NCBI GenBank assembly: GCA_018267625.1
Contig: JAFDYC010000114.1
Location: 1 to 34,490, forward strand
DNA: 34,490 nucleotides
Reading direction: 5' to 3'
Origin: Bacteroidota bacterium
GTDB taxonomy: Bacteria; Bacteroidota; Bacteroidia; Chitinophagales; Chitinophagaceae
Shown: positions 1 to 8,202 of the stretch, piece after piece
Numbering within the stretch: the first letter of the stretch is position 1
Layout: each line of letters begins with the position of its first letter
The notes under the pieces: generated by a model
Database searches by the model: none
Seen by the model: the letters and a program-made list of their open reading frames with translations, nothing else
What the model was told of the DNA's origin: nothing
Program-made: the position numbers and the translations under genes

Positions 1-1
1 G

Positions 2-55
2 CTGCGGGTGCAGGCAGATGCGGCGCAGGCACTGAAACGGGTGGTGCTGGAATAG
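2..55 (+). CDS. C-terminal tail of an unidentified gene (truncated by window edge)
   Basis: Frame 2 from the left edge reads 17 codons to a TAG at 53-55, ending in residues ADAAQALKRVVLE. It looks like an amphipathic C-terminal helix. A strong plus-strand hairpin with a following AT-rich tract begins 24 bases after the stop, which supports this being a real gene end. The protein cannot be identified from so short a tail. Frame 1 is also open to 144, but it would run straight through the hairpin, so it is less likely. Confidence 0.4.
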   Translation: MRVQADAAQALKRVVLE

Positions 56-78
56 CTACCACGCATACGCGCATTCAT

Positions 79-114
79 GTGGCTGCCTCTGTTTCAGGGG
101 CAGCCACAATTATT
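79..114 (+). terminator. Intrinsic terminator after the left-edge gene
   Basis: A perfect 9-bp stem (GTGGCTGCC at 79-87, GGCAGCCAC at 99-107) closes an 11-base loop and is followed by the AT-rich tract AATTATTT. It lies 24 bases after the stop of the partial gene. Confidence 0.7.
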
Positions 115-307
115 TCCGGAAGCATTGGAGAGGTTATTTACTGATGCAGAGTAGAATATTTTGCTTCAAAGTAGATGCTACACCATGTTCATTTTCCCAG
201 AGAAAGAAGTGCCAAAAATATTGCTGAAGGCTTCGCTCCTGAAAACGAGGACAGGAAAGGCGGAAACCAATTTCAAAAGCAGGTTATCAAAAAATGGTTC
301 TGACATC

Positions 308-335
308 AAAAAGGCTGCTCCGAAGAGACAGCCTT
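308..335 (-). terminator. Intrinsic terminator of the isc operon with UUCG tetraloop
   Basis: On the minus strand the RNA would fold as AAGGCUG, one bulged U, CUC, loop UUCG, GAG, CAGCCUU, and then run into U residues (308-312). The C(UUCG)G tetraloop on a 7+3 bp stem is exceptionally stable. It sits 27 bases past the iscA stop and should end the iscS-iscU-iscA transcript. Confidence 0.8.
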
Positions 336-362
336 AATACACCAAAAGCCAAAAAAAGAGAT

Positions 363-734
363 TTAGACGGAGAAGCTCTCTCCGCAGCCACAGGTACGGC
401 TGGCATTGGGGTTGACGAAATGGAAACCTTTGCCGTTTAATCCGTCCGAAAAATCAAGTTCCGTATCGCAGAGGTAGAGGAAAGATTTCAGGTCAGTGAC
501 GAGGCGTACGCCTTTGTCTTCGAAGACCTGATCGGCGGGCTGGCTTTCGTTGTCGAAATCGAGCTTGTAAGAAAGCCCGGAACAGCCGCCGCCTACCACC
601 CCTACGCGCAGGAAATATTCTTCGCCTAAGCCGGCCTGTTGTTTCAACTGATGCACTTTAGCCGCTGCTTTGTCGGTGACATGAATACCCGGCAAGGCGG
701 CGGTGGAAAAGCCAGAGGTTTGTCCGCTGCTCAT
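363..734 (-). CDS. iscA: HesB/IscA-type iron-sulfur carrier protein
   Basis: This 123-residue A-type carrier belongs to the HesB/IscA/ErpA family, which receives Fe-S clusters from a scaffold and delivers them to apo-enzymes in the cytoplasm. The three ligand cysteines of the family are present: Cys51 in GGGCSG, and Cys115 and Cys117 in RTCGCGESF near the C-terminus. The first 16 residues are a non-conserved Ser/Gly/Thr-rich extension; the domain starts at about residue 17. It is the last gene of a minus-strand operon, 30 bases after iscU, and is followed by a UUCG-type terminator. The family is clear; the choice among IscA, ErpA and SufA rests on its position next to iscU and iscS. Confidence 0.93.
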   Translation of the reverse strand: MSSGQTSGFSTAALPGIHVTDKAAAKVHQLKQQAGLGEEYFLRVGVVGGGCSGLSYKLDFDNESQPADQVFEDKGVRLVTDLKSFLYLCDTELDFSDGLNGKGFHFVNPNASRTCGCGESFSV

Positions 735-764
735 CTTACGCTCTTTCTTTTTTTGAAAAACTGC

Positions 765-1181
765 TTAGTGTTTCAGGGCTACTTCTTCCACAGCCACGAG
801 GCCATTCTTGACTCGATAATCATTGACGGCAGCCTTGATAGCATCTTCGGCCAGCACGGAGCAGTGAATCTTCACCGGCGGTAAAGCAAGTTCTTCAACG
901 ATGTCCATGTTATCTATTTCGAGAGCCTGATCTACGGTTCTGCCTTTCAGCCATTCGGTAGCCAGGGAGGAAGAAGCGATTGCAGAGCCACAGCCGAAGG
1001 TTTTGAATTTGGCATCTTTGATCAGGCCGCTGGCTTCGTCCACTTCGATTTGCAGGCGCATGACGTCGCCGCATTCAGGAGCTCCAACCAGGCCGGTGCC
1101 GACATTGGTTTTGCTCTTATCCAGAGTACCGACGTTCTTAGGGTTTTGGTAGTGGTCTATTACTTTTTCTGAGTATGCCAT
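765..1181 (-). CDS. iscU: Iron-sulfur cluster scaffold IscU
   Basis: This 138-residue protein is the scaffold on which IscS-supplied sulfur and iron are assembled into a [2Fe-2S] cluster. The three cluster cysteines are visible: Cys37 in PECGD (with the conserved Asp39), Cys64 in FGCGSA and Cys107 in KIHCSVLAEDA. The LPPVK motif recognised by the HscA chaperone is intact at residues 100-104, although no hscA or hscB lies in this window. The length is normal for the family (about 128-138). It lies between iscS (64 bases upstream) and iscA (30 bases downstream) on the same strand, so the three are very probably co-transcribed. Confidence 0.96.
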   Translation of the reverse strand: MAYSEKVIDHYQNPKNVGTLDKSKTNVGTGLVGAPECGDVMRLQIEVDEASGLIKDAKFKTFGCGSAIASSSLATEWLKGRTVDQALEIDNMDIVEELALPPVKIHCSVLAEDAIKAAVNDYRVKNGLVAVEEVALKH

Positions 1182-1245
1182 GATGAATGAAGTATTGAAA
1201 AGTTTATTGGGGAGATATTATTGGTAAAGCTTCGGAGTATGGGGA

Positions 1246-2466
1246 TTAATGGTGTGCCCATTCGATTTTAGTCAGGTCCACACCGTCTTTCCACATTTCC
1301 CAAAGCGGGCTCATGTCGCGCAGCTTCAGGACAGTGTCACTAACGGCCTTGATGGTGTAGTCAATTTGTTCTTCGGTAGTGAATCGGCCCAGCCCAAAGC
1401 GTAAGGAAGAGTGCGCCAGGTCATCGCCGAGGCCCAATGCCTTCAGCACATAGCTTGGCTCTAATGAAGCTGAGGTGCAAGCCGATCCGGAAGAAACGGC
1501 AATGTCTTTGTTGAAACCCATCATCAGGCCTTCGCCTTCCACATATTTGAAGGAGATATTGGCCACATGCGGCAGGCGGTGTTCGCGGTTGCCATTCACG
1601 TATGCTTCTTCCAAGGCCAGCAGTGACTGCTCTAATTTGTCGCGCAGCTTTGAAAGACGGGCGGCTTCTGCTTCCATTTCATTCATGCAAATTTCGCAGG
1701 CGCGGCCAAAGCCAACAATGCCCGGCACATTGAGGGTGCCGCTTCTCATGCCGCGTTCATGGCCGCCTCCGTCCATCTGTGCGGTCACTTTCACACGTGG
1801 ATTTTTGCGGCGCACGTATAAGGCACCTACACCCTTGGGGCCATACATCTTGTGAGCGGAAAAGGCCATCAGGTCAATGCCGTCACGCTGAACATCCACA
1901 GGCACTTTACCGACCGCCTGTGTGCCGTCTGTAAAGAAGAGCACATTGTGCTTGCGAGCCAGGTTGCTGATTTCTTTCACGGGTTGCAGAACGCCGATTT
2001 CATTGTTTCCATACATGATGGCGATGAGGATGGTCTGTGAAGTGATAGCTGCTTCGAGGGCTTGCAGGTCCACGAGTCCATCTTCTTTCACCTCCAGATA
2101 AGTGACCTGGCCGCCCAGCTTTTCGATATGCTTGCAGGTGTCCAGTACGGCTTTGTGCTCTGTAGTAAGGGTGATAATATGATTTCCTTTAGAAGCATAC
2201 ATCTCGTACACGCCTTTGAGCGCGAGGTTATCGGCTTCGGTGGCGCCGGAAGTGAAAATGATTTCCTTAGGGTCGCAGCCAATGAGCTTTGCCACTTGTT
2301 CGCGGGCATAATCCACGGCTTCTTCTGCCGCCCAGCCGAAGGGGTGGTTGCGGGAGGCGGCATTGCCGAACCGATCGGTGAAATAAGGCAGCATGGCTTC
2401 CAGCACACGCGGGTCCATGGGTGTAGTGGCATTGTTGTCGAGGTATATCGGTAGCTTCAGCGACAT
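1246..2466 (-). CDS. iscS: Cysteine desulfurase IscS
   Basis: This PLP enzyme removes sulfur from L-cysteine, leaving alanine and a persulfide that is passed to IscU. The N-terminus LDNNATTP is typical. His104 lies in TTEHKAV, the PLP lysine is Lys206 in [10 protein letters not shown], and the persulfide cysteine is Cys330 in the mobile loop [16 protein letters not shown], which identifies the IscS/NifS type rather than SufS. The frame is open 23 codons further upstream to 2535. I chose the ATG at 2466 because [16 protein letters not shown] is where family members begin and the upstream residues are unlike the family. It is the first gene of the isc operon and is divergent from the epimerase at 2669. 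No IscR, HscBA or ferredoxin gene is nearby. Confidence 0.95.
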   Translation of the reverse strand: MSLKLPIYLDNNATTPMDPRVLEAMLPYFTDRFGNAASRNHPFGWAAEEAVDYAREQVAKLIGCDPKEIIFTSGATEADNLALKGVYEMYASKGNHIITLTTEHKAVLDTCKHIEKLGGQVTYLEVKEDGLVDLQALEAAITSQTILIAIMYGNNEIGVLQPVKEISNLARKHNVLFFTDGTQAVGKVPVDVQRDGIDLMAFSAHKMYGPKGVGALYVRRKNPRVKVTAQMDGGGHERGMRSGTLNVPGIVGFGRACEICMNEMEAEAARLSKLRDKLEQSLLALEEAYVNGNREHRLPHVANISFKYVEGEGLMMGFNKDIAVSSGSACTSASLEPSYVLKALGLGDDLAHSSLRFGLGRFTTEEQIDYTIKAVSDTVLKLRDMSPLWEMWKDGVDLTKIEWAHH

Positions 2467-2668
2467 AGGTGACTCGGAATTTTTTTCTTGAATAAAAATT
2501 TTTTTAAGAAAGCTGCCGGAATGCTCCTGAAACAAAGAATACCTGCAAGGAAATTTGGCTTTCCGCCCTCCGTAGCACTTTCTAATTTGCGGCGGTAAAA
2601 ATACGCCGACTACCTGCCGCAGCAGGCCCTGTTAGCAAGATATTGCCATTTACAAAACTTATCTACAG

Positions 2669-3073
2669 GTGCAACGAATCGAGCACATCGGCATTGCCGT
2701 AAAGGACTTAACTGCCTCCATACCCCTTTTTGAACAACTCCTGAACACTCCTTGCTATAAGACGGAACAGGTGGAACGGGAAGGAGTAGACACCGCGTTC
2801 TTTCAGACCGGCGAAAGCAAGATTGAACTGCTGCAAGCCCGCCATGAAGACAGCCCCATTTCAAAATTCATCGCCCGAAAGGGGGAAGGCATTCATCATA
2901 TTGCTTTTGCAGTGGAGAATATTGAAGCTGAAATGCGGCGGCTTGAAGCACTGGGTTTTGAACTCTTGAGCGAGAGCCCCAAACCCGGGGCCGATGGAAA
3001 ACGGATCTGCTTCCTGCATCCCAAAGGCACCAACGGTGTGTTGGTGGAGCTCTGTGCCGACGAGAACACGTAA
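2669..3073 (+). CDS. mce: Methylmalonyl-CoA epimerase
   Basis: This 134-residue vicinal-oxygen-chelate (glyoxalase-fold) protein interconverts (R)- and (S)-methylmalonyl-CoA, linking propionyl-CoA carboxylation to methylmalonyl-CoA mutase. Two beta-alpha-beta-beta-beta modules are visible, starting IEHIGIAVKDL and IHHIAFAVENI. Likely metal ligands are His6, Gln56, His77 and Glu127. The segment PKPGADGKRICFLHPK is strongly characteristic of bacterial epimerases. The start is a GTG; no ATG is available in frame before the conserved N-terminus. It converges with the small secreted protein at 3082, with only 8 bases between the stops. No other propionate-pathway gene is in this window. Confidence 0.92.
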   Translation: MQRIEHIGIAVKDLTASIPLFEQLLNTPCYKTEQVEREGVDTAFFQTGESKIELLQARHEDSPISKFIARKGEGIHHIAFAVENIEAEMRRLEALGFELLSESPKPGADGKRICFLHPKGTNGVLVELCADENT

Positions 3074-3081
3074 GCGCTTGC

Positions 3082-3450
3082 TCACTGTTCGTCCCTTGGG
3101 TCTTTGAATTTTTTCAGCCAAACCGTCGTGCTGTCCTGTAATTCCGGGCGGCCTTTTGCATTCACAGTGAACCGAACTTTCTGAAAGTTTATCTGTTGCG
3201 GCGCCCGCCATGAATTGCCCCTGATTCGGCCCTGGTCGGCTTGAAAAACCAGTTCACTGGTGTCTAAGGGCAGGATTTTCCCATCCTGATATTCGCCTTC
3301 CACGTTCAGATAGAAGTCAAGTGCCGTCTTGATACTATCAGTGTAGAGGTTGAAGTAGATACGCCGGAGGGAGTCATTATTCCTTGTTTGTGCAAATAGG
3401 GAACCCGGCATAAAAGCCAACAGGAACAGCAACATTTTCAGCTTGTTCAT
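3082..3450 (-). CDS. Small secreted protein of unknown function
   Basis: This 122-residue protein starts MNKLKMLLFLLAFMPG and has a clear Sec signal peptide ending at SLFA|Q, the usual Bacteroidota cleavage pattern. The frame is open five codons further upstream (MPEPC...), but starting at the ATG at 3450 gives a proper signal peptide. The mature part of about 100 residues is hydrophilic, with alternating beta-like stretches such as QKVRFTVNAKGRPEL. I recognise no domain. It lies 42 bases downstream of the glucosaminidase/LysM gene on the same strand, so it may share that transcript and act in the periplasm or outer membrane. Confidence 0.7.
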   Translation of the reverse strand: MNKLKMLLFLLAFMPGSLFAQTRNNDSLRRIYFNLYTDSIKTALDFYLNVEGEYQDGKILPLDTSELVFQADQGRIRGNSWRAPQQINFQKVRFTVNAKGRPELQDSTTVWLKKFKDPRDEQ

Positions 3451-3492
3451 GCAGGGTTCTGGCAAAAATTATTCCCGAAAATGAAAGCCCTC

Positions 3493-5001
3493 TTATTTCA
3501 CCCGCAGCTTTTGCCCTACTTTGATTTCTGTGCCAAAACTCATCTTATTCAAATCCAGAAGCTGCTGCATACTGATTTGATATTTTTTAGCAATGCCAAA
3601 GGCCGTTTCACCCGACTTCACTATATGAAATTCGGGGCTTACAGCAGCAGGAGGTATCGGATTTTCAGCAGCCGGGGCAGCCTGCTTTTCTTTTGTAGCC
3701 GGTGCATACACCACTTTATCGAGCCTTGCTTTCAGACGTGAAAATTCGTCCTGTGGTTCCTCGTGTTTGTCCTGAGCCATCGGCGAAGCCTGCTCCACTT
3801 GGGTTGTCTGTGTCGTGTTGACGGCTGCCTTCGTGTTTGCTTCTGCAGGCATTTCTTCTACAGCTTTTTCGTTGGCGATGTTGAAGGGTTTTTCCGTGCT
3901 GGCTGCTGCGGGTGTTGTGTCTGGCTGCGTGCTGGAAGGGGTAGTGGATTTTGCGGTAGCCGCTGCAAAATCCCGTTCTTCAGAAGCGGCTGAAGCCTGA
4001 GCGGGGTTAAGTATCTGCGCAGGCTTATTATCGGATGCTGTATTGCTTGCCGGAGCTGGAGAAGGACTGGAATCAGCCGTTGCCGGTGCCTCCATCGTGT
4101 CCGCCTTGCTGGTGCCTGAAGGGGGATTTGTATTTGCTCCTTCAGGGGTAGGAGTAGAAGGGTCTTTGGCCATCAGCCGGTCGAAGCTGCCGCCCCGTTC
4201 GATGTAGATAAACTGATCCTTTGCCAGGGGAGCATCTGGCAGGCCATTCATATCCAGCAACTTGGAATAACGCAGTTTGAATTGAATGGCATATTCTAAC
4301 AAGACATCTCCCTGATGCGCCCAAAAACCCCGAAGGCCATCTTTCTTCATCAGCTTTCCATACTCATGTTGTACACGGGTGGGTGTATCGGCAGTTGCAT
4401 CTGCCGGGGCATCCTGTTCCACCATCATAGAAGCAGCCACAGGTGAAGCCGTAGATGCTACTAATGCCACATTTTTTTGCTTCGGGTTCAGCGCTTCTTC
4501 GGTGTATGTTTCGAGCTGGTATTCTTCTACGAGCCTGATGAGGATTTGCGCGTAGGATTTGTTGGTAGCGTAGCCACATCTTTTCAAGGCATGTGCCCAG
4601 CCCTTATAATTTCGAGTGTCCAGGGCAAAACATGGGGCATAACGGTTTCCTTTTCGCAGGTAGTCGCTGTGGTCGTGATATGAATCCAGGGCAGACTTGT
4701 ATTTCCTGAAACATTCGTTTTCTGCATCGTCGGTGTAGGCATAGGTATCCCCGATCCATTCCTTTTTGCATTTGATTCCGAAATGATTGTTGGCATTTGT
4801 GGCTAACTCGCTGGCACCGGCATTGGTTTCGTGGATGCCCTGAGCCAGGGTGATAGCGGCCGGCACGCCGGAACGTTGCTGCTCTGCTATTGCCCAGTCT
4901 TTATACTTAGTTACGTAAGCTGTTGCACGTTCCGAAAAGCTTTGCGCCTTTACAGAAGTGGCTACAAGCACACTGAACAGAAGGAGTATATATTGCTTCA
5001 T
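3493..5001 (-). CDS. Secreted glucosaminidase (GH73-type) with LysM domains
   Basis: A 502-residue exported peptidoglycan hydrolase. A signal peptide (to about residue 20, ATSVKAQ) is followed by a mannosyl-glycoprotein endo-beta-N-acetylglucosaminidase-like domain (about 25-165) containing GIHETNAGASELATNANNHF, the FlgJ/GH73 active-site neighbourhood, with its catalytic Glu. A weaker LysM-like segment covers about 215-265. Next comes a roughly 180-residue Ala/Pro/Thr/Ser-rich linker, and then a good C-terminal LysM (from about 456: HIVKSGETAFGIAKKYQISM) that would bind glycan chains. A GTG one codon upstream (5004) is in frame, but the ATG at 5001 is the better start. This architecture is common in Bacteroidota wall remodelling enzymes. 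Confidence 0.9.
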   Translation of the reverse strand: MKQYILLLFSVLVATSVKAQSFSERATAYVTKYKDWAIAEQQRSGVPAAITLAQGIHETNAGASELATNANNHFGIKCKKEWIGDTYAYTDDAENECFRKYKSALDSYHDHSDYLRKGNRYAPCFALDTRNYKGWAHALKRCGYATNKSYAQILIRLVEEYQLETYTEEALNPKQKNVALVASTASPVAASMMVEQDAPADATADTPTRVQHEYGKLMKKDGLRGFWAHQGDVLLEYAIQFKLRYSKLLDMNGLPDAPLAKDQFIYIERGGSFDRLMAKDPSTPTPEGANTNPPSGTSKADTMEAPATADSSPSPAPASNTASDNKPAQILNPAQASAASEERDFAAATAKSTTPSSTQPDTTPAAASTEKPFNIANEKAVEEMPAEANTKAAVNTTQTTQVEQASPMAQDKHEEPQDEFSRLKARLDKVVYAPATKEKQAAPAAENPIPPAAVSPEFHIVKSGETAFGIAKKYQISMQQLLDLNKMSFGTEIKVGQKLRVK

Positions 5002-5090
5002 CACTAATTTTTTATTGACACTACCCTACTCTGCCGGGCATCGAAACCTGTTTCATCCATCGGCAGGAAAAACTTGCTCCCCGTGCGGGA

Positions 5091-5735
5091 TTACAATTTC
5101 TGCATTACCAACAGTCCGTCCCGAATCGGCAACAACACCTGCTGCACCCGATCATCGGCACTTATTTTCTGGTTGAAGGCCTGGATCGCTTTCCCGTTCT
5201 TGCTTTGCTCCGAGGCGGGCAGCAGCACTTCCCCATCATACAGCACATTGTCGGCGAAGATAAAACCACCAGTACGGACACGATCAATAACTAAATCATA
5301 ATACCCGGCATAGCCTTGCTTATCTGCGTCAATGAACAAAAGGTCAAAACGCTCATTAATTCCGGGAATGATTTCGGTGGCTTTACCGAGATGCGCTATG
5401 ATTTTGTGGGCCAGGCCGGCTTCCTGCCAATAGCGTTGTTGCATGTCTGCTAATTCTTCATTGATATCAATGGTATGCAGCAGTCCGTCATCGCAGAGGC
5501 CCTGAGCGAGGCAGATGGCAGAATAACCCGTATAGGTTCCTATTTCAAGGATGCGCCGGGGCCGAATCATCCGGCTGAACATGGACAGCAAAGCGCCCTG
5601 CAGATGCCCGCTGAGCATTTGCGGCAATTCTACCTTCAGATGGGTTTCCCGGTTAAGCGCGGCCAATATGGGGGACTCCGGTGAGCTGAATTGCTCCGCG
5701 TATGAATTGATGTCGGAACTACGGGTTTGTGTCAT
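5091..5735 (-). CDS. SAM-dependent O-methyltransferase (caffeoyl-CoA OMT family)
   Basis: A 214-residue class I methyltransferase of the PF01596 type. SAM-binding motif I is EIGTYTG at 64-70; the acidic residue after strand 2 lies in HTIDINEE. The metal-binding signature FIDADKQGY (Asp136, Asp138) and ADNVLYDGEV (Asp162, Asn163) fit the divalent-metal-dependent catechol/caffeoyl-CoA OMT family. Bacterial members include small-molecule methyltransferases and the tRNA U34 methyltransferase TrmR; the sequence alone does not tell which this is. It is a single-domain cytoplasmic enzyme, 58 bases upstream of the LOG-family gene end and on the same strand as its neighbours. Confidence 0.88.
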   Translation of the reverse strand: MTQTRSSDINSYAEQFSSPESPILAALNRETHLKVELPQMLSGHLQGALLSMFSRMIRPRRILEIGTYTGYSAICLAQGLCDDGLLHTIDINEELADMQQRYWQEAGLAHKIIAHLGKATEIIPGINERFDLLFIDADKQGYAGYYDLVIDRVRTGGFIFADNVLYDGEVLLPASEQSKNGKAIQAFNQKISADDRVQQVLLPIRDGLLVMQKL

Positions 5736-5793
5736 GTTGTTTTAGAAATGAGCCGGAACAAACTGTATGGGCAACCTGAGGCAGGGACCGGTT

Positions 5794-6492
5794 TTAAAAA
5801 TTAGGGCCCAGCTTGTTGTGGGTATAGAACTCGCGAAAGTGAGCCACTACTTCTTCAGCGGTATCATAAATCTTAATCATCTCCAGGTCGCCGGGAGAGA
5901 TATTGCCTTCCGTTTCGAGCATGACCTCCCGCATCCATTGAAAGAGCCCGCTCCAGTAAGCCTTACCCACGCATACCATTGGAGTCTGGGTGAATTTTCG
6001 GGTTTGAATAAGCGTAGCGACTTCAAAAAATTCATCCATCGTGCCCCAACCTCCGGGCATCATGATGAAGCCTTGTGCATATTTCGTGAACATGACTTTC
6101 CGCACGAAGAAGTAGTCAAAGTTGATGCTGTTGCCGTGTTCGATAAATGGGTTCACATGCTGCTCAAAAGGCAATTCGATATTGAGTCCGATGCTTCTGC
6201 CGCCGGCAAAATGAGCACCTTTATTGCCAGCTTCCATGATGCCTGGGCCACCGCCTGTGATGATGCCAAAACCTTCTTCCGCAAACAAACGGGCAATCTC
6301 AACGGCCAGTTCATAATATTTATGCCCTGGCTGGGTGCGGGCTGAACCGAAGATGCAGACGCAGGGCCCCACTTTAGCCAGCATATCGAAGCCCTGCACG
6401 AATTCTGCCATGATTTTAAAAATCTGCCAGCTACTGTGTGCGCGGGTTTCCGTCCAATCGCGGAGTTTAATGTTGTTGAGTTGTTCTTTCAT
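5794..6492 (-). CDS. LOG-family protein (TIGR00730; putative nucleotide phosphoribohydrolase)
   Basis: A 232-residue cytoplasmic Rossmann-fold protein of the Lonely Guy family, which hydrolyses (cytokinin) nucleoside 5'-monophosphates to base and ribose 5-phosphate. Both signature motifs are intact: GGGPGIMEA at 80-88 and PGGWGTMDE at 146-154, which supply the nucleotide-binding loop and the catalytic Glu. The frame runs upstream to 6699, but that part overlaps the symporter gene and is unlike the family. The ATG at 6492 (MKEQLNNIKLRDW) fits. The real bacterial substrate is uncertain, since many members act as general nucleotide hydrolases. Confidence 0.88.
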   Translation of the reverse strand: MKEQLNNIKLRDWTETRAHSSWQIFKIMAEFVQGFDMLAKVGPCVCIFGSARTQPGHKYYELAVEIARLFAEEGFGIITGGGPGIMEAGNKGAHFAGGRSIGLNIELPFEQHVNPFIEHGNSINFDYFFVRKVMFTKYAQGFIMMPGGWGTMDEFFEVATLIQTRKFTQTPMVCVGKAYWSGLFQWMREVMLETEGNISPGDLEMIKIYDTAEEVVAHFREFYTHNKLGPNF

Positions 6493-6528
6493 ATTTCTTT
6501 CACCAGGGCCCAGGTATGATCGTGCTTT

Positions 6529-6552
6529 AAAAATCATGTGCCCTAAAGGGCA
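6529..6552 (-). terminator. Probable intrinsic terminator after the symporter gene
   Basis: On the minus strand a short perfect stem TGCCC-TTTA-GGGCA (6539-6552) is followed, after four bases, by a run of five T (6529-6533). It lies 31 bases past the symporter stop and before the LOG gene start. The stem is short, so termination may be weak. Confidence 0.5.
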
Positions 6553-6583
6553 GGCAGCATCTATATTTTTATAAAAAAAGGGG

Positions 6584-8143
6584 TCAGGCTTCTTCCCGAA
6601 CAGCAGCAGGGCGTTGTTCTTTTTTTGAAAACAAAAGTAGCCCGGCACTAGTGAGGGCGGCATTGATGGGCAAGAGTTCGGTGCCGATAACATAGCCACC
6701 GAGCCAGCGTGCTTCGTTTGATTTTAAGAGATAGCAAACCACCGGGGCAGCGATACAGATAATAGGTACTGCCAGCTCGCCGGGCTGTCGTTTGCTGAGC
6801 ATGCCAAAGGCAAAGAGCCCCAGCAAAGGGCCGTAAGTGTAGCCGGCAACTATCAGGAGTGTACGGATGAGGGAGCCATTGTCGGTGGCACGAAAGAAAA
6901 AGACACAGGCGAGGAATATCAGGGCAAAGGCATTATGCACGATAAGCCGCACCTGGCGTTGCTTCCGCTCGTCCCAGTCCGGCCTGCGTTTCAAGCCGAT
7001 AATGTCAATGCAGAAGGAAGAAGTGAGTGCCGTGAGCGCCCCATCGGCGGAAGGAAATAGTGCCGAAATAAGGCCAATCATGAAACAGACAGTGATGAAA
7101 AACGGGGCATGATGGATGGCAAAACTGGGGAAGAGATTGTCGCCACCTGCATGAGCGGAAACGCTGCCACTGCCCGACCAGAGTAATTGCCAGCCCTGAG
7201 CTCCCGAAGCATACTGTGCCCCGTTTTTTGTAGCGAATAGATACAGCAGCCCGCCCAAGGTGAGGAATAAAAACACGACACCTGCCTGCAGGAAGTTCAG
7301 GACAATCATGTTTTTCTGAGAATCGCCAAGGGTGCGAACGGAGATGTTTTTCTGCATCATCTCCTGGTCGAGGCCGGTCATAGCAATCGTGATGAAGGCG
7401 CCTCCGATGATTTCTTTGAGGAAAAATTTCCCGCTTGCCGGATCGGTAACGATGAGGCGATTCAAGCCCTGTTCGCTCATCTGCTGCCAGGCCCCTCCAA
7501 AAGACAAGTCAAGTGAATGCAGCATATACACCACGCAGGTGATGAGGGCCAGCAGCATAAACGTGGTCTGCAGGGTGTCCGTCCAGACGATGGTTTTTAC
7601 ACCGCCCCGATAGGTATAAAGCAGGATGAGTGCCAGGATGACGATGGCACTCAGCTCAAACGAAATGCCCATTACTTTCAACACAAAAAGCTCGAGCACT
7701 TTGATTACTAAATAAAGCCTGAGCGTGGCACCCAGGGTACGCGAGAGAATGAAGAAGAGGGCACCGGTCTTGTAGCTCGTATTGCCAAATCGCTGGTCGA
7801 GGTAGGAATAGATAGAGGTAAGCCGCAGCCGGTAGTAGAGCGGCAGCAACATAAAGGCGACTACGAAATAACCCAGCCAATAGCCGATCACGACTTCGAA
7901 ATAGGTGAAACCGCCAAAAGGGCCTCCATCAGAAGCTTGTAAGCCCACTGTGCCCGGCACGGAAATAAAGGTCATTCCGCTGAGCGAAGTGCCTACCATG
8001 CCAAAAGCGACCACCCACCATTTGGAAGAGCGGTTGCCAATAAAAAAGCTGTCGTTATCGGAATGGCGGGAAGTGTAGAAGGCGATACCTAAAAGCAGCG
8101 CGAAATAGGCCAGAATGATGGCCAGCAGCAAGCTGGATTGCAT
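6584..8143 (-). CDS. Sodium:solute symporter family (SSS) transporter
   Basis: A 519-residue inner-membrane protein with about 13 hydrophobic segments, the usual size and layout of SSS transporters (SGLT/PutP fold), which couple solute uptake to the Na+ gradient. The N-terminal region FGMVGTSLSGMTFISVPG and the TM5-6 segment TYRGGVKTIVWTDTLQ are typical family signatures. The motif SALFPSADGALTALTSSF matches TM8-9, where Na+ ligands lie. The substrate cannot be read from the sequence; similar Bacteroidota proteins are only annotated as sodium:solute symporters. The C-terminus is short and charged. The ATG at 8143 is preceded 5 bases upstream by TACCTTG on the minus strand, a near match to the -7 promoter box. 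Confidence 0.9.
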   Translation of the reverse strand: MQSSLLLAIILAYFALLLGIAFYTSRHSDNDSFFIGNRSSKWWVVAFGMVGTSLSGMTFISVPGTVGLQASDGGPFGGFTYFEVVIGYWLGYFVVAFMLLPLYYRLRLTSIYSYLDQRFGNTSYKTGALFFILSRTLGATLRLYLVIKVLELFVLKVMGISFELSAIVILALILLYTYRGGVKTIVWTDTLQTTFMLLALITCVVYMLHSLDLSFGGAWQQMSEQGLNRLIVTDPASGKFFLKEIIGGAFITIAMTGLDQEMMQKNISVRTLGDSQKNMIVLNFLQAGVVFLFLTLGGLLYLFATKNGAQYASGAQGWQLLWSGSGSVSAHAGGDNLFPSFAIHHAPFFITVCFMIGLISALFPSADGALTALTSSFCIDIIGLKRRPDWDERKQRQVRLIVHNAFALIFLACVFFFRATDNGSLIRTLLIVAGYTYGPLLGLFAFGMLSKRQPGELAVPIICIAAPVVCYLLKSNEARWLGGYVIGTELLPINAALTSAGLLLFSKKEQRPAAVREEA

Positions 8144-8202
8144 CGGCGCAAGGTAAGAGCAGGACTAGATTTCTCCGGTTCTTTCGAAATGGAAATATCC
8201 AC

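Larger units (their letters stand above)
56..362. other. Intergenic stretch between two converging transcription units
   Basis: About 307 bases separate the left-edge gene from iscA. The stretch holds one terminator facing each way (79-114 plus, 308-335 minus). Between them I see only AT-rich sequence and a 42-codon open frame (175-303) with no recognisable features. No promoter or RNA gene was recognised. Confidence 0.5.

Noticed and set aside
175..303. A 42-codon open frame starting at an ATG between the two terminators.
   Set aside because: No promoter, no recognisable motif, no sign of coding bias, and it lies between two converging terminators. Chance is the simplest explanation.
3072..3079. 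Palindrome AAGCGCTT at the end of the epimerase gene as a bidirectional terminator for the convergent genes.
   Set aside because: Only 8 bp with no loop and no T-run on either strand.
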